This document shows, in pieces, positions 6,816 through 16,482 of a stretch of DNA of 64,000 nucleotides. A model generated the notes under the pieces. That model saw only the letters and a list, made by a program, of their open reading frames with translations, was not told the origin of the DNA and did no database searches. The stretch covers positions 372,001-436,000 of the forward strand of contig NZ_CANNFH010000002.1 in NCBI RefSeq assembly GCF_947503875.1, given 5' to 3'. A program made the position numbers and the translations under genes. Source of the DNA: an uncultured Polaribacter sp. (GTDB lineage: Bacteria > Bacteroidota > Bacteroidia > Flavobacteriales > Flavobacteriaceae). How positions within the stretch are numbered: position 1 is the first letter of the stretch; each line of letters opens with the position of its first letter.

Positions 6816-9002
6816 ATGAATAAATATATAATGAGTATAATGCTCATATTATTACTTTGCTTTTCATTAAAAGCACAAACATCAGATATACAAATAAAAG
6901 TCTTTACAGTAGATAAAAACGAACCTTTAATGGGTGCAACTGTCTATTTTAAAACATTAGAAAAAGGAGCAGTTACTAATTTTGATGGTATTGCCGAATT
7001 TTCAAATATTCCAAATGGTCCTCATCAAATAATTATTTCTTTTTTAGGTTTTGAGAGTTTAGAAACCACAATAAAAATACCTAATAAAAAAGAATTGTTG
7101 TTTAAATTGAAAGAAACTGGAGGTGACCTTGACGAAATTGTAATACAGTCCAGTAGAAGCACAAGAACTGTAAGAAAAATACCTACAAGAATAGAATTTA
7201 TTGGTATTGAAGAATTAGGCGAAAAAGCTGTAATGAATCCAACTAACATTTCTATGGTATTGCGTGAAAGTACTGGAATACAGATGCAGCAAACATCTTT
7301 AAGTAGTGGTAGCACTAATATTCGAATACAAGGTTTAGATGGCAGATATACCCAGCTATTAAGGGATGGTTTTCCATTATATGGTGGTTTTTCAAGTGGT
7401 TTAAGTATTCTACAAATTCCACCTTTAGATCTAAAACAATTTGAGATTATTAAAGGAAGCTCCTCTACACTTTATGGTGGTGGTGCAATCGCAGGTTTGG
7501 TAAATATGGTTTCAAAAACACCAGGTGAAAAACCTGTTTTAGATTTAATGTTCACACAAACCCAAGCTTTAGGTAGTACAGCTAATATTTTTTATAGTAA
7601 AAGAAATAAAAAATTTGGTGTATCTCTTTATGGCTCTGGTCACTTCCAAAAAATATATGATCCAGAAAATGATGGTTTTAGTAATTTACCAGAAACAAAA
7701 TCTATCTCATTCAATCCAAAATTATTTTATTACCCATCAGAAAACACAACACTTTGGTTTGGTTTAAATGGAACTTATGATGATAGAATTGGTGGTGATG
7801 TTAATAAAATTGAAAATGGTGAAAATGGTATTCATCAATATACAGAGGAAAATATTTCCAAACGCTTAAGTAGTCAGTTTGTATACAAAACACAATTTGA
7901 AGACTTTAGTTCTTTAGAGTTTAAAAATAGCATTGCTTTTTTTGATAGAGATTTAACTATTCCTAATTTTAATTTTGATGGTAAGCAATTAAATACATTT
8001 ACTGAAATTACCTATAACAAAGCATTAACTAAAACAGATTGGATATTTGGAGGAAATCTTTACACTTCAAATTTTGATGAGAATGACAATGCATCATTAC
8101 AGAGAGATCAAAAAGATATAACATTTGGTACGTTTGTAAATAATATTTTTGATATTTCAGAAAATTGGATATTAGAAACAGGTTTAAGAGCAGATTACAA
8201 TACCGACTTTGGTTTTTTTCCACTTCCAAGAATATCATTGTTGTATAAAAATAATTCTGGATTATCAAGCAGAATAGGTGGTGGTTTAGGTTATAAAATC
8301 CCAGATGTTTTTACAGAAGAAGCAGAGTATATTAATTTTCAGAATGTACTTGCAATTGATAAATCTGTAATGAAAGCTGAACGTTCTTATGGTATGAATT
8401 TAGATTTTAATTACCAAGGTTACTTATCTGATGAAATAGGTTTTTCTATTAATCAATTATTCTACTTAACAGCAATTAAAGATGCTCTATTGTTAAACTC
8501 AACTAATAATAACTTTTTTAAATTTGAAAATGCGACAGATAATATTATAAGTAGAGGTGCAGAAACCAATATAAAATTCACTTATAAAGATTTTAGATGG
8601 TTCTTAAATTATGCACTAATAAACACTACATTAAATTATTTACCTGGTAACCCACAAAAACCGTTAACAGCAAAACATAATGCAGGTAGTATTTTAATGT
8701 ATGAATCTGATAAGTGGAGAATTGGTTATGAAACCTATTACACTGGTAAACAAAATTTATCTGATGGTACAGAAACAACTGATTTTATAACAATGGGCTT
8801 ATTGGCAATGCGTAATTTTAAATTTGGGACTGTATTTGTCAATTTTGAGAATTTTACAGATAGAAGACAAAGCAGATTTTCGCCCTTGGTTTTACCACCT
8901 CATCAAAATCCAGTATTTCCAGAAATTTATGCACCTACAGATGGATTTATATTTAGTGTAGGTATATTAATAAAACCTTTTGATAATAAAGAAAACGAAT
9001 AA
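6816..9002 (+). CDS. TonB-dependent outer-membrane receptor, probably for a metal or metal complex
   Basis: The protein has 728 residues. A signal peptide (about 1-20) is followed by a carboxypeptidase-regulatory-like domain (about 22-110, with DKNEPLMGATVYF), a plug domain (about 125-235, with SGSTNIRIQGLDGRYTQLL and GSSSTLYGGGAIAGLVN), and a beta barrel closing at the C-terminus. The barrel ends in a hydrophobic strand followed by a short charged tail. It imports a substrate across the outer membrane using TonB energy. The flanking Cys/His protein and the Fur-family regulator three bases downstream point to a metal or chelate substrate. Which metal cannot be read from the sequence. Confidence 0.88.
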   Translation: MNKYIMSIMLILLLCFSLKAQTSDIQIKVFTVDKNEPLMGATVYFKTLEKGAVTNFDGIAEFSNIPNGPHQIIISFLGFESLETTIKIPNKKELLFKLKETGGDLDEIVIQSSRSTRTVRKIPTRIEFIGIEELGEKAVMNPTNISMVLRESTGIQMQQTSLSSGSTNIRIQGLDGRYTQLLRDGFPLYGGFSSGLSILQIPPLDLKQFEIIKGSSSTLYGGGAIAGLVNMVSKTPGEKPVLDLMFTQTQALGSTANIFYSKRNKKFGVSLYGSGHFQKIYDPENDGFSNLPETKSISFNPKLFYYPSENTTLWFGLNGTYDDRIGGDVNKIENGENGIHQYTEENISKRLSSQFVYKTQFEDFSSLEFKNSIAFFDRDLTIPNFNFDGKQLNTFTEITYNKALTKTDWIFGGNLYTSNFDENDNASLQRDQKDITFGTFVNNIFDISENWILETGLRADYNTDFGFFPLPRISLLYKNNSGLSSRIGGGLGYKIPDVFTEEAEYINFQNVLAIDKSVMKAERSYGMNLDFNYQGYLSDEIGFSINQLFYLTAIKDALLLNSTNNNFFKFENATDNIISRGAETNIKFTYKDFRWFLNYALINTTLNYLPGNPQKPLTAKHNAGSILMYESDKWRIGYETYYTGKQNLSDGTETTDFITMGLLAMRNFKFGTVFVNFENFTDRRQSRFSPLVLPPHQNPVFPEIYAPTDGFIFSVGILIKPFDNKENE

Positions 9003-9004
9003 TA

Positions 9005-9418
9005 ATGAATAAAATAGAAAATATATTAGAATCAAAAAATATTAGAGTTACAGCAATGAGATTATTAATTTATAAATTTCTTGCACAAAAAGAGATAGCT
9101 GTTACTTTAAGTGATATTGAAAACGCTTTTGAGAAAGCAGATAGAACAACTTTATATAGAACTATCAAAACTTTTGAAGAGAATGATATTGTTCACCAAA
9201 TAGATGATGGCACTGGTATTACAAAATACGCACTATGTGAGAAAGACTGCAATTGCGAAATTGAAACCGATTTGCATTTACATTTTCATTGTAATAATTG
9301 TAATGAAACAGTTTGTTTAACAGATCATAAAATACCTCAAATTAAAGTTCCAGATGGCTATATTTCGGAAAATGTAAACTTGGTAGTAAAAGGTATTTGT
9401 GATAAATGTAGTGGGTAA
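9005..9418 (+). CDS. Fur-family metal-responsive repressor
   Basis: The protein has 137 residues. A winged helix with RVTAMRLLIYKFL and the recognition segment RTTLYRTIKTFEENDIVHQ is followed by the Fur metal and dimer region with the His-rich DLHLHFHCNNC. The structural zinc cysteines are C-x2-C pairs at the HCNNC and CDKC segments, and there is an extra cluster CEKDCNCE. It is translated directly after the receptor gene with a gap of two bases. Two copies of a TGCA-N7-TGCA site flank the operon (6410 and 9421), the second starting two bases past this gene. Whether it senses Fe, Zn or another metal is open; the neighbouring Zn/Cd-type ATPase favours a Zur-like sensor. Confidence 0.88.
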   Translation: MNKIENILESKNIRVTAMRLLIYKFLAQKEIAVTLSDIENAFEKADRTTLYRTIKTFEENDIVHQIDDGTGITKYALCEKDCNCEIETDLHLHFHCNNCNETVCLTDHKIPQIKVPDGYISENVNLVVKGICDKCSG

Positions 9419-9420
9419 AA

Positions 9421-9456
9421 TGCACTTCCATTGCAAGGTGTTAATCAATATTTTTG
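9421..9456 (+). promoter_or_regulatory. operator-like site (copy 2) and promoter of the ATPase operon
   Basis: TGCACTTCCATTGCA (9421-9435) repeats the site at 6410-6424. Its TTG (9431-9433) is 15 bases from the -7 box TATTTTTG (9449-9456), which lies 23 bases before the ATG at 9480. Confidence 0.6.
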
Positions 9457-9479
9457 ATAAATTTTAAAAATTACTTACA

Positions 9480-9836
9480 ATGATAAAGTTTATAGATTTA
9501 GATAAAGAAAATTTAATTTCTGCAATTATAAGTGACAAGGTTACAAAAGAAGATGTGAATAAAGTTCATAAGCTAATTCATAAAATTATTAATGATGGTA
9601 ACCAAGTAGATTTTTATTTTGAAATGAAAGATTTTACAGGTTATACTTTTAAAGGTTTTATAGAAGATTTAAAAGTAGATAAATCTCATAGTTCAGATTA
9701 TGGTAAAATGGCTTTTGTTGGCGAAAATAAGTTACAGGAATTGGTCACTAAAATAACCGATTTTTTTATGAAATCAGAAGTAAAGTATTTTAATACTCAA
9801 GAGAAAGAAAAAGCCAAAGTATGGATTAAATTATAA
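9480..9836 (+). CDS. STAS / SpoIIAA-like protein
   Basis: The protein has 118 residues and resembles the SpoIIAA-like family: alternating strands and helices with VDFYFEMKDFTGYTFKGFIEDL in the centre and a C-terminal helix ending ARVWI-like (AKVWIKL). It has no signal peptide or membrane segment, so it acts in the cytoplasm. It is the first gene of an operon with DUF3703 and the P1B ATPase and lies behind the second operator copy. Its role in metal resistance is unknown; a regulatory or partner-binding role is plausible for the fold. The family assignment rests on overall sequence character and length. Confidence 0.65.
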   Translation: MIKFIDLDKENLISAIISDKVTKEDVNKVHKLIHKIINDGNQVDFYFEMKDFTGYTFKGFIEDLKVDKSHSSDYGKMAFVGENKLQELVTKITDFFMKSEVKYFNTQEKEKAKVWIKL

Positions 9837-9852
9837 CGTAAACTCTAAAATT

Positions 9853-10230
9853 ATGCACTTTAATACTAAAATACCTGTACTCCTTAAACAAGCGTATAAA
9901 GAAGAATTAAAACAATACAACCATTATTTAGAGAATGGGCAGTATAGTAATGCTTGGCATCATTTAGAACGCAGTCACATTGTAGGACAATCTTATCCTT
10001 TAGAACATACCTATTCACATTGGTTAATGCTAAAATTTGGTTTCAGACAAAAAGACACAAAAGAGATTTTGGGTCAAATTATAAGACTGCTTGTTGGTGG
10101 TTGGAAATCATTTATAAATCACGTTCCTCTTGGTAATACAGGAGGAGCAAATGTACCACCATTAAAGAGAATGCCAATTCCAAATGATATTAAAGAAATA
10201 TTTAAAATAAATGAAAAAAAAGAAAATTAG
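9853..10230 (+). CDS. DUF3703 family protein
   Basis: The 125-residue protein is His- and Trp-rich. The central AWHHLERSHIVGQSYPLEHT and SHWLMLKFGFRQKD, and the segment VGGWKSFINHVPLGNTGG, are typical of DUF3703. The many histidines are compatible with metal binding, and members of this family are usually found beside heavy-metal transporters. The gene overlaps the ATPase start at 10211 by 20 bases, which argues for translational coupling. No membrane helix is evident. The biochemical role is unknown. Confidence 0.75.
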   Translation: MHFNTKIPVLLKQAYKEELKQYNHYLENGQYSNAWHHLERSHIVGQSYPLEHTYSHWLMLKFGFRQKDTKEILGQIIRLLVGGWKSFINHVPLGNTGGANVPPLKRMPIPNDIKEIFKINEKKEN

Positions 10231-12157
10231 TTTAAGAGATATTAAAACAAATTCTGAAAAAGAACACAGTCACGCTGATGGTCACAATCATAGTGGTCAA
10301 TCTAATAATTATAAAGCTTATGTACCAGCAATTATAAGTTTTATAATGCTAATTATTGGTATTGCATTAGATTATTTTGATGTTGAATTTTTTAAAGATT
10401 GGATTCGTATTGTTTGGTATGGTGTTGCTTATATTCCAGTTGGTTTTCCTGTAGTAAAAGAAGGTTGGAAAAGTATTACAAGAGGTGATGTTTTTACAGA
10501 GTTTTTTCTAATGTCTATAGCAACCATAGGTGCATTTATTATTGGAGAATATCCTGAAGGAGTTGCAGTAATGTTATTTTATGCAGTTGGAGAATTGTTT
10601 CAAAGTGCAGCAGTTAATAGAGCAAAAAGTAATATTAAAGCGCTACTTGATGTTCGTCCAAACGAAGCTTTAGTATATCGAAATAATGATTATAAATCGG
10701 TAAATCCTGAAACTGTAGAAATTGGAGAAAAAGTAAAAGTTCGTGTTGGTGAGAAAATTCCTTTAGATGGTATTTTATTATCCGAAAAAGGTTCTTTTAA
10801 TACTGCTGCATTAACTGGTGAAAGCAAACCTGATACGATTACAAAAGGAGAAAAAGTGTTTGCAGGTAGCATTAATATGGATGGTGTTATTGAAATTGAA
10901 ACTACTAAAGAATTTAAGGACAGTTCTATTGCCAGAATTCTGGATATGGTTCAAAATGCAACAACTCGTAAGTCTAAAACCGAATTGTTTATTAGAAAAT
11001 TTGCGAGAGTATATACACCAATTGTTGTGTTTTTAGCAATAGCTGTTACATTTCTACCTTATTTTTTTGTAGATGATTATGTGTTTAGAGATTGGCTATA
11101 TCGTGCATTAATATTTTTAGTAATATCCTGTCCTTGTGCTTTGGTAATTTCTATTCCTTTAGGATATTTTGGTGGTTTAGGTGCAGCTTCAAAAAATGGT
11201 ATTTTATTTAAAGGTGCTTCTTTTTTAGACGCAATGACCAAGATTAATATTTTGGTAATGGATAAAACTGGAACCGTAACAAAAGGAGTTTTTAAAATTA
11301 AAGATATTAAAGCCATTAAATGGGAGGAAAAGGAATTTATGAAATACTTAATGGCTATGGAGGAACAATCTACACATCCTATAGCAAAAGCTATTTTAGA
11401 GTATAAAGCAGATGGTAAAGATTTTGAAGCTTCACAAGTATCCGAAATTGCAGGTAAAGGATTAAAAGGGAACGTAAATGACAAACCTGTTTTAGTTGGT
11501 AATAAAGCCTTAATGAAGGCAAATAATATCGAAGTTTCCAAAGAAATTGACACTATTGTAGAATCCATAGTTTTAGTGGCTATTGATAACGCTTTTGCAG
11601 GCTATGTTGTTATTGCAGATGAATTAAAAGAGGATGCAAAAGAAACAATTACGGCGTTACACAAAGTAGGTATTAAAAAAATAATGATGCTTTCTGGAGA
11701 TAAAGATTCTATTACCCAAAAAGTAGCATTAGAATTAAATATTGAAGAAGCCAAAGGCGGTTTATTACCCGAAGATAAATTAAATGAAGTAGAAAAGTTA
11801 AAACAAAATTCAGAAAATAAGATTGCTTTTATTGGTGATGGAATTAATGATGCACCTGTTTTAGCAGCAAGTGATGTTGGTATTGCAATGGGAGGTTTAG
11901 GTAGTGATGTTGCCATTGAAACAGCAGATGTAATTATTCAGACAGATCAACCTTCAAAAGTGGTAAAAGCGATTCAAATTGGTCGTTCTACAAGAAAAAT
12001 TGTATGGCAAAATATCGGATTAGCATTTGGCGTAAAAGTGATTGTCCTAATTTTAGGAGCAGGTGGTTTAGCTACAATGTGGGAAGCAGTTTTCGCAGAT
12101 GTTGGTGTTGCTTTGTTAGCAATATTGAATGCTGTAAGATTACAGAGAATTTATTAA
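10211..12157 (+). CDS. heavy-metal P1B-type ATPase (Zn/Cd/Pb type)
   Basis: The protein has 648 residues. The N-terminus lacks an HMA domain and instead has a short His-rich stretch (EHSHADGHNHSG, about 18-29). Membrane helices follow from about 37. The transport site is SCPCALVIS (Cys307 and Cys309), the phosphorylated Asp351 lies in DKTGTVTKG, the P1B-specific His-Pro is at 389-390, the TGES loop is near 202, and the hinge GDGIND is at 542-547. CPC followed by ALVIS is the form seen in Zn/Cd/Pb exporters. It should pump divalent cations out of the cytoplasm. The His-rich N-terminus may be its metal sensor. It overlaps the DUF3703 gene. Confidence 0.93.
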   Translation: MKKKKISLRDIKTNSEKEHSHADGHNHSGQSNNYKAYVPAIISFIMLIIGIALDYFDVEFFKDWIRIVWYGVAYIPVGFPVVKEGWKSITRGDVFTEFFLMSIATIGAFIIGEYPEGVAVMLFYAVGELFQSAAVNRAKSNIKALLDVRPNEALVYRNNDYKSVNPETVEIGEKVKVRVGEKIPLDGILLSEKGSFNTAALTGESKPDTITKGEKVFAGSINMDGVIEIETTKEFKDSSIARILDMVQNATTRKSKTELFIRKFARVYTPIVVFLAIAVTFLPYFFVDDYVFRDWLYRALIFLVISCPCALVISIPLGYFGGLGAASKNGILFKGASFLDAMTKINILVMDKTGTVTKGVFKIKDIKAIKWEEKEFMKYLMAMEEQSTHPIAKAILEYKADGKDFEASQVSEIAGKGLKGNVNDKPVLVGNKALMKANNIEVSKEIDTIVESIVLVAIDNAFAGYVVIADELKEDAKETITALHKVGIKKIMMLSGDKDSITQKVALELNIEEAKGGLLPEDKLNEVEKLKQNSENKIAFIGDGINDAPVLAASDVGIAMGGLGSDVAIETADVIIQTDQPSKVVKAIQIGRSTRKIVWQNIGLAFGVKVIVLILGAGGLATMWEAVFADVGVALLAILNAVRLQRIY

Positions 12158-12204
12158 AACAATATTTTTCAACATTAATTTTAATCTTTTTTGTCACTAT
12201 TTCG

Positions 12205-12212
12205 TACCTTTG
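12205..12212 (+). promoter_or_regulatory. -7 box TACCTTTG of the HYC_CC_PP gene
   Basis: This is an exact TAnnTTTG match that ends eight bases before the ATG at 12221, implying a leader of only a few bases. Confidence 0.5.
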
Positions 12213-12220
12213 TTTTTAGA

Positions 12221-12643
12221 ATGTCAAAGTTATCACATAAAATATTAGCTGTTTTAATGTCGTTTGTAGTCTTATTTTCTACAACTTCATTTGCTATCAC
12301 AAAACATTTTTGTGGTGATACTCTTGTAGATACTGCAATTTTTTCTGAAGCTTCAACTTGTGGGATGGAAAGTCAAAAAGATACTTCTGCAACTATTTTT
12401 GGTTGTTCAATCATAAAAAAAGATTGTTGCAAAGATGAACAAGTATTAATTGATGGTCAAGACGAAGTACAATTGCAGGTTGATAAAATATCTTTTAACC
12501 AAGAATTATTTATTGCTTCGTTTATCTACACATACATTAATCTTTTTGAAAATTTAGAGAATAATGTATCTTCGTTCGAAGAATACGAACCACCACTCGT
12601 CATAAAAGAAATCTTCAAGATTGACGAGACTTATTTAATTTGA
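12221..12643 (+). CDS. HYC_CC_PP family secreted protein
   Basis: The start is the ATG at 12221, giving 140 residues with a signal peptide (about 1-25, ending TTSFA). The three family signatures are present: His-Phe-Cys (29-31), Cys-Cys (69-70, in KKDCCKDEQ) and Pro-Pro (124-125, in YEPPLV). This family is found in Bacteroidota next to TonB receptors and metal efflux genes and is presumed to bind metal outside the inner membrane. It has its own promoter box and precedes cusA by about 110 bases, so it may be cotranscribed with the Cus genes. Confidence 0.78.
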   Translation: MSKLSHKILAVLMSFVVLFSTTSFAITKHFCGDTLVDTAIFSEASTCGMESQKDTSATIFGCSIIKKDCCKDEQVLIDGQDEVQLQVDKISFNQELFIASFIYTYINLFENLENNVSSFEEYEPPLVIKEIFKIDETYLI

Positions 12644-12664
12644 TTTTTAAACAATAGACTATAA

Positions 12665-12693
12665 TATCCTATAGCTGCAATGTTATAAGGATA
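12665..12693. promoter_or_regulatory. inverted repeat in the leader of cusA
   Basis: TATCCTATA and TATAAGGATA form an inverted repeat (one inserted base) separated by ten bases. It lies about 60 bp before cusA in the only gap of this stretch and could be an operator for a metal regulator such as the HMA-AraC protein. Confidence 0.4.
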
Positions 12694-12753
12694 ATTTGTT
12701 GTATTCGATGTTTTTCTAACATCTATGTCTAATTGTTTAATAATCAAAATATA

Positions 12754-15700
12754 ATGCTAAATAAAAGCATCAAATTCTTAATAGAAAATAAACTTGTAGC
12801 AGTTTTACTACTCTTATTATTTGTAGGTTGGGGTACCGTAAACGCTCCTTTTAATTGGGATATTCCATTTTTACCAAGCAATCCTGTTGCAGTTGATGCT
12901 ATTCCAGATATTGGCGAAAATCAGCAAATAGTATTCACAAAGTGGGATGGTCGTTCACCTCAAGATATTGAAGATCAAATTACATATCCATTAACAACTT
13001 CGTTATTAGGTATTCCAGGAGTTAAAACAATTAGAAGTTCTTCTATGTTTGGTTTTTCCAGTATCTACATTATTTTCGAAGAGGATATCGAGTTTTATTG
13101 GAGCAGAAGTAGAATTTTAGAAAAACTAAATTCATTACCTAACAATTTATTACCAGAAGGTGTAAATCCTGCTTTAGGTCCAGATGCCACAGGTTTAGGA
13201 CAAATATTTTGGTACACTTTAGAAGGTCGTGATGAAAAAGGAAACGTTACTGGTGGTTGGGATTTACAAGAATTGCGAAGTATTCAAGATTACTACGTAA
13301 AATACGGATTGTCGTCTGCAAGTGGCGTTTCTGAAGTTGCTTCAATTGGTGGTTATGTTCAAGAATATCAAGTGGACGTGAATCCAGAATTAATGCGTCA
13401 ATACAATATTGGTTTAAATCAAGTTGTAAAAGCCGTTAAAAGTAGCAATCAAGATATTGGAGCACAAACTTTAGAAATCAATCAAGCTGAATATTTAGTT
13501 CGTGGTTTGGGGTATATTAAATCTATTGAAGATATTGAAAACGCAGTAGTTACATCCGAAGATTTTACAGCAATCAAAATAAAAGATATTGGTAAAGTTT
13601 CTTTAGGTCCTGCAACAAGAAGAGGTTTGTTAGATAAAGAAGGTGCAGAAGTTGTTGGAGGTGTTGTAGTTGCAAGATATGGAGCAAATCCTATGGAAGT
13701 AATTACGAATGTAAAAGCTCAAATTGAAGAATTAAAAGGAGGTTTACCAACAAAAGTTTTAGCTGATGGTAGAACATCACAAGTAACTATTGTTCCTTTT
13801 TACGATAGAACAGAATTAATTGAAGAAACTTTAGACACACTAAATGAAGCGTTAACATTAGAAATTTTGATTACCATTTTGGTAATTATTGTAATGGTTT
13901 TCAATCTTCGAGCTTCTATTTTAATATCTGGTTTATTACCTGTTGCAGTTTTAATGGTTTTTGTAACGATGAAACTATTTAATGTGGATGCAAATATTGT
14001 AGCACTTTCAGGTATTGCAATTGCGATAGGAACTATGGTTGATGTTGGTGTAATTCTCGCCGAAAATATGATTCGTCATTTAGATGATAAAAAGTTACAA
14101 ACTCGTGAAGATGGAACAAAATATACTACAGACGTAGTAATTTATAATGCAACTGCAGAAGTTTCTGGCGCTATTTTAACAGCAGTTTTAACAACAATTA
14201 TAAGTTTTGTACCTGTTTTTACAATGATTGGTGCAGAAGGTAAATTGTTTAGACCTTTGGCGTTTACAAAAACAATGGCACTATCAGCTTCTTTGGTTAT
14301 TGCTTTATTTTTAATTCCACCTTTTGCAGCTTATCTATTCAGAAAAACAACACTAAAAAAATCTTTTAATCATATTATAAATATTGCTTTAATAGTTGCT
14401 GGTATTGTAATTACAATTAGTGGTTATTGGTTAGGTGTAATTCTAATTGCTTTTGGAGTTAATGGTTTATTGGTTATTACAGGAAAACTAAACAAGAAAA
14501 ATAACAACCTTATAAATATCATTATTTCTTGTACAGCCATTATATTCTTACTCGCAGAATATTGGCGTCCATTAGGTTTTAATAGAAGTATCTTAATCAA
14601 CCTGCTTTTTGTAGCCATTATTTGCTTTGGTATTTTAGGTATATTTTCAGTTTTTAGAAAATATTATGGTCAAATTTTAAAATGGGCCTTGGCTAATAAA
14701 GTTTTGTTTTTAATAATTCCTGCAACTGTTCTTATTTTTGGAGGTTGGATTTTAAACAACACAGGTAAAGAATTTATGCCTTCTTTAAATGAAGGTTCAT
14801 TTTTATTAATGCCAACTTCGTTGCCACATTCTGGTGTAGCAGAAAATAAACGTGTTTTACAACAATTGGATATGGCAGTAGCAACCATTCCAGAAATTGA
14901 AACTGTGGTTGGTAAAGCCGGTAGAACAGAATCTGCTTTAGATCCTGCACCTTTATCAATGTATGAAAATATGATTCAGTATAAAACTGAATATATGAGA
15001 AATTCAGAGGGAAAAAGACAACGTTATAAAGTAAATGAAGATGGTGATTTTGAATTGAAAAATGGTGGTTTTGTAACAAATCCGAATAATTCTAAAAATG
15101 TCACCTTGAGCCAAGTCGAAAGGTCTCAACTAATCGAAGATGAAGATGGTGTATACTACAGAAATTGGCGACCAGAAATTAGTTCTCCAGATGATATTTG
15201 GAATGAAATTGTAAAAGTCACCAAATTACCAGGCGTTACTTCAGCTCCAAAATTACAACCCATAGAAACAAGACTGGTAATGCTACAAACTGGTATGCGT
15301 GCACCAATGGGAATAAAAGTAAAAGGACAAGATTTAAAACAAATTGAAGCTTTTGGTTTGCAATTAGAAAGTTTTTTAAAACAAGCAGAAGGTGTTAAAG
15401 TTGAAGCTGTTTTTGCAGATAGAATTGTAGGGAAACCATACTTACTGATTGATATTAATAGAGAAAAAATAGCACGTTATGGTATTTCTATTGAAGACGT
15501 TCAGAATGTTTTAAAAGTTGCAGTTGGTGGTATGCAATTAACTCAAACTGTTGAAGGAAGAGAACGTTATGGAATTCGAGTTCGTTATCCAAGAGAATTG
15601 CGTAACAATCCTGTATCTATAAAAGACATTTATATTCCTGTTGAAAAAGGGAATTCTGTTCCTTTAAGTGAGTTAGCAACGATTAGATATGAGCAAGGTC

Positions 15701-16482
15701 CACAAGTTATAAAAAGTGAAGATACTTTTTTAATTGGTTATGTACTGTTTGATAAATTAGATGGTTTTGCAGAGGTTGATGTAGTAGAAAATGCCCAAGA
15801 ATTGTTTCAACAAAAAATAGATTCTGGTGAATTAACGGTTCCAAAAGGCATCAGTTATAAATTTACTGGAACTTATGAAAACCAATTACGTGCAGAAAAA
15901 ACACTGTCTGTTATAGTTCCATTAGCATTAGCAATTATTTTCTTGATTTTATATTTCCAGTTTAAATCGGTTGCTACATCATTTATGGTTTTTACAGCAA
16001 TAACCATTGCTTTTGCAGGTGGTTTTATTATGATTTGGTTATATGGGCAAGATTGGTTTTTCAATTTTAGCTTTTTTGGTGAAAATATGCGAGACTTATT
16101 TAATATGAAAACCATCAATTTAAGTGTAGCAGTTTGGGTTGGTTTTATTGCATTGTTTGGTATTGCTACAGATGATGGTGTAGTTATGGCAACCTATTTA
16201 ACACAAACTTTTAAACGTGAAAAACCTGCAGATAAAAAGAGCATACGAGCTTCAGCTTTGGAAGCTGCAGAAAAAAGAATTCGTCCTTGTTTAATGACTA
16301 CTGTTACAACAATTTTAGCATTATTACCAGTTTTAACCTCTACAGGAAAAGGAAGCGATATTATGATTCCAATGGCGATTCCAATTTTTGGAGGAATGGT
16401 CATAGATATCACATCTTATTTTCTTTTACCTGTTTTATATAGTTGGAGAGAAGAATTCAAATTAAAAAAAGCAAACAAATGA
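12754..16482 (+). CDS. cusA: CusA-type heavy-metal RND efflux pump
   Basis: The ATG at 12754 starts MLNKSIKFLIENK, the usual HME-RND beginning, and gives about 1242 residues. The motifs DAIPDIGENQQIVF and GRSPQDIEDQITYP mark the CusA (Cu/Ag) group, with periplasmic Met-rich pore segments such as LVMLQTGMRAPMG. Two sets of membrane helices flank the porter domains; TM4 holds the proton-relay acidic residues in GIAIAIGTMVDVGVILAEN. It forms the inner-membrane engine of a tripartite pump with the TolC-like protein (ATG overlapping the stop) and CusB. Around residue 783-791 the frame reads through a REP-like repeat (15100-15127), inserted in a region that varies among relatives. Confidence 0.93.
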   Translation: MLNKSIKFLIENKLVAVLLLLLFVGWGTVNAPFNWDIPFLPSNPVAVDAIPDIGENQQIVFTKWDGRSPQDIEDQITYPLTTSLLGIPGVKTIRSSSMFGFSSIYIIFEEDIEFYWSRSRILEKLNSLPNNLLPEGVNPALGPDATGLGQIFWYTLEGRDEKGNVTGGWDLQELRSIQDYYVKYGLSSASGVSEVASIGGYVQEYQVDVNPELMRQYNIGLNQVVKAVKSSNQDIGAQTLEINQAEYLVRGLGYIKSIEDIENAVVTSEDFTAIKIKDIGKVSLGPATRRGLLDKEGAEVVGGVVVARYGANPMEVITNVKAQIEELKGGLPTKVLADGRTSQVTIVPFYDRTELIEETLDTLNEALTLEILITILVIIVMVFNLRASILISGLLPVAVLMVFVTMKLFNVDANIVALSGIAIAIGTMVDVGVILAENMIRHLDDKKLQTREDGTKYTTDVVIYNATAEVSGAILTAVLTTIISFVPVFTMIGAEGKLFRPLAFTKTMALSASLVIALFLIPPFAAYLFRKTTLKKSFNHIINIALIVAGIVITISGYWLGVILIAFGVNGLLVITGKLNKKNNNLINIIISCTAIIFLLAEYWRPLGFNRSILINLLFVAIICFGILGIFSVFRKYYGQILKWALANKVLFLIIPATVLIFGGWILNNTGKEFMPSLNEGSFLLMPTSLPHSGVAENKRVLQQLDMAVATIPEIETVVGKAGRTESALDPAPLSMYENMIQYKTEYMRNSEGKRQRYKVNEDGDFELKNGGFVTNPNNSKNVTLSQVERSQLIEDEDGVYYRNWRPEISSPDDIWNEIVKVTKLPGVTSAPKLQPIETRLVMLQTGMRAPMGIKVKGQDLKQIEAFGLQLESFLKQAEGVKVEAVFADRIVGKPYLLIDINREKIARYGISIEDVQNVLKVAVGGMQLTQTVEGRERYGIRVRYPRELRNNPVSIKDIYIPVEKGNSVPLSELATIRYEQGPQVIKSEDTFLIGYVLFDKLDGFAEVDVVENAQELFQQKIDSGELTVPKGISYKFTGTYENQLRAEKTLSVIVPLALAIIFLILYFQFKSVATSFMVFTAITIAFAGGFIMIWLYGQDWFFNFSFFGENMRDLFNMKTINLSVAVWVGFIALFGIATDDGVVMATYLTQTFKREKPADKKSIRASALEAAEKRIRPCLMTTVTTILALLPVLTSTGKGSDIMIPMAIPIFGGMVIDITSYFLLPVLYSWREEFKLKKANK
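15100..15127 (+). repeat. REP-like repeat inside the cusA coding frame
   Basis: GTCACCTTGAGCC-AAGTCGAAAGGTCTC is a close copy of the repeat at 24726-24753. It is read in frame as NVTLSQVERSQ. Confidence 0.7.
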
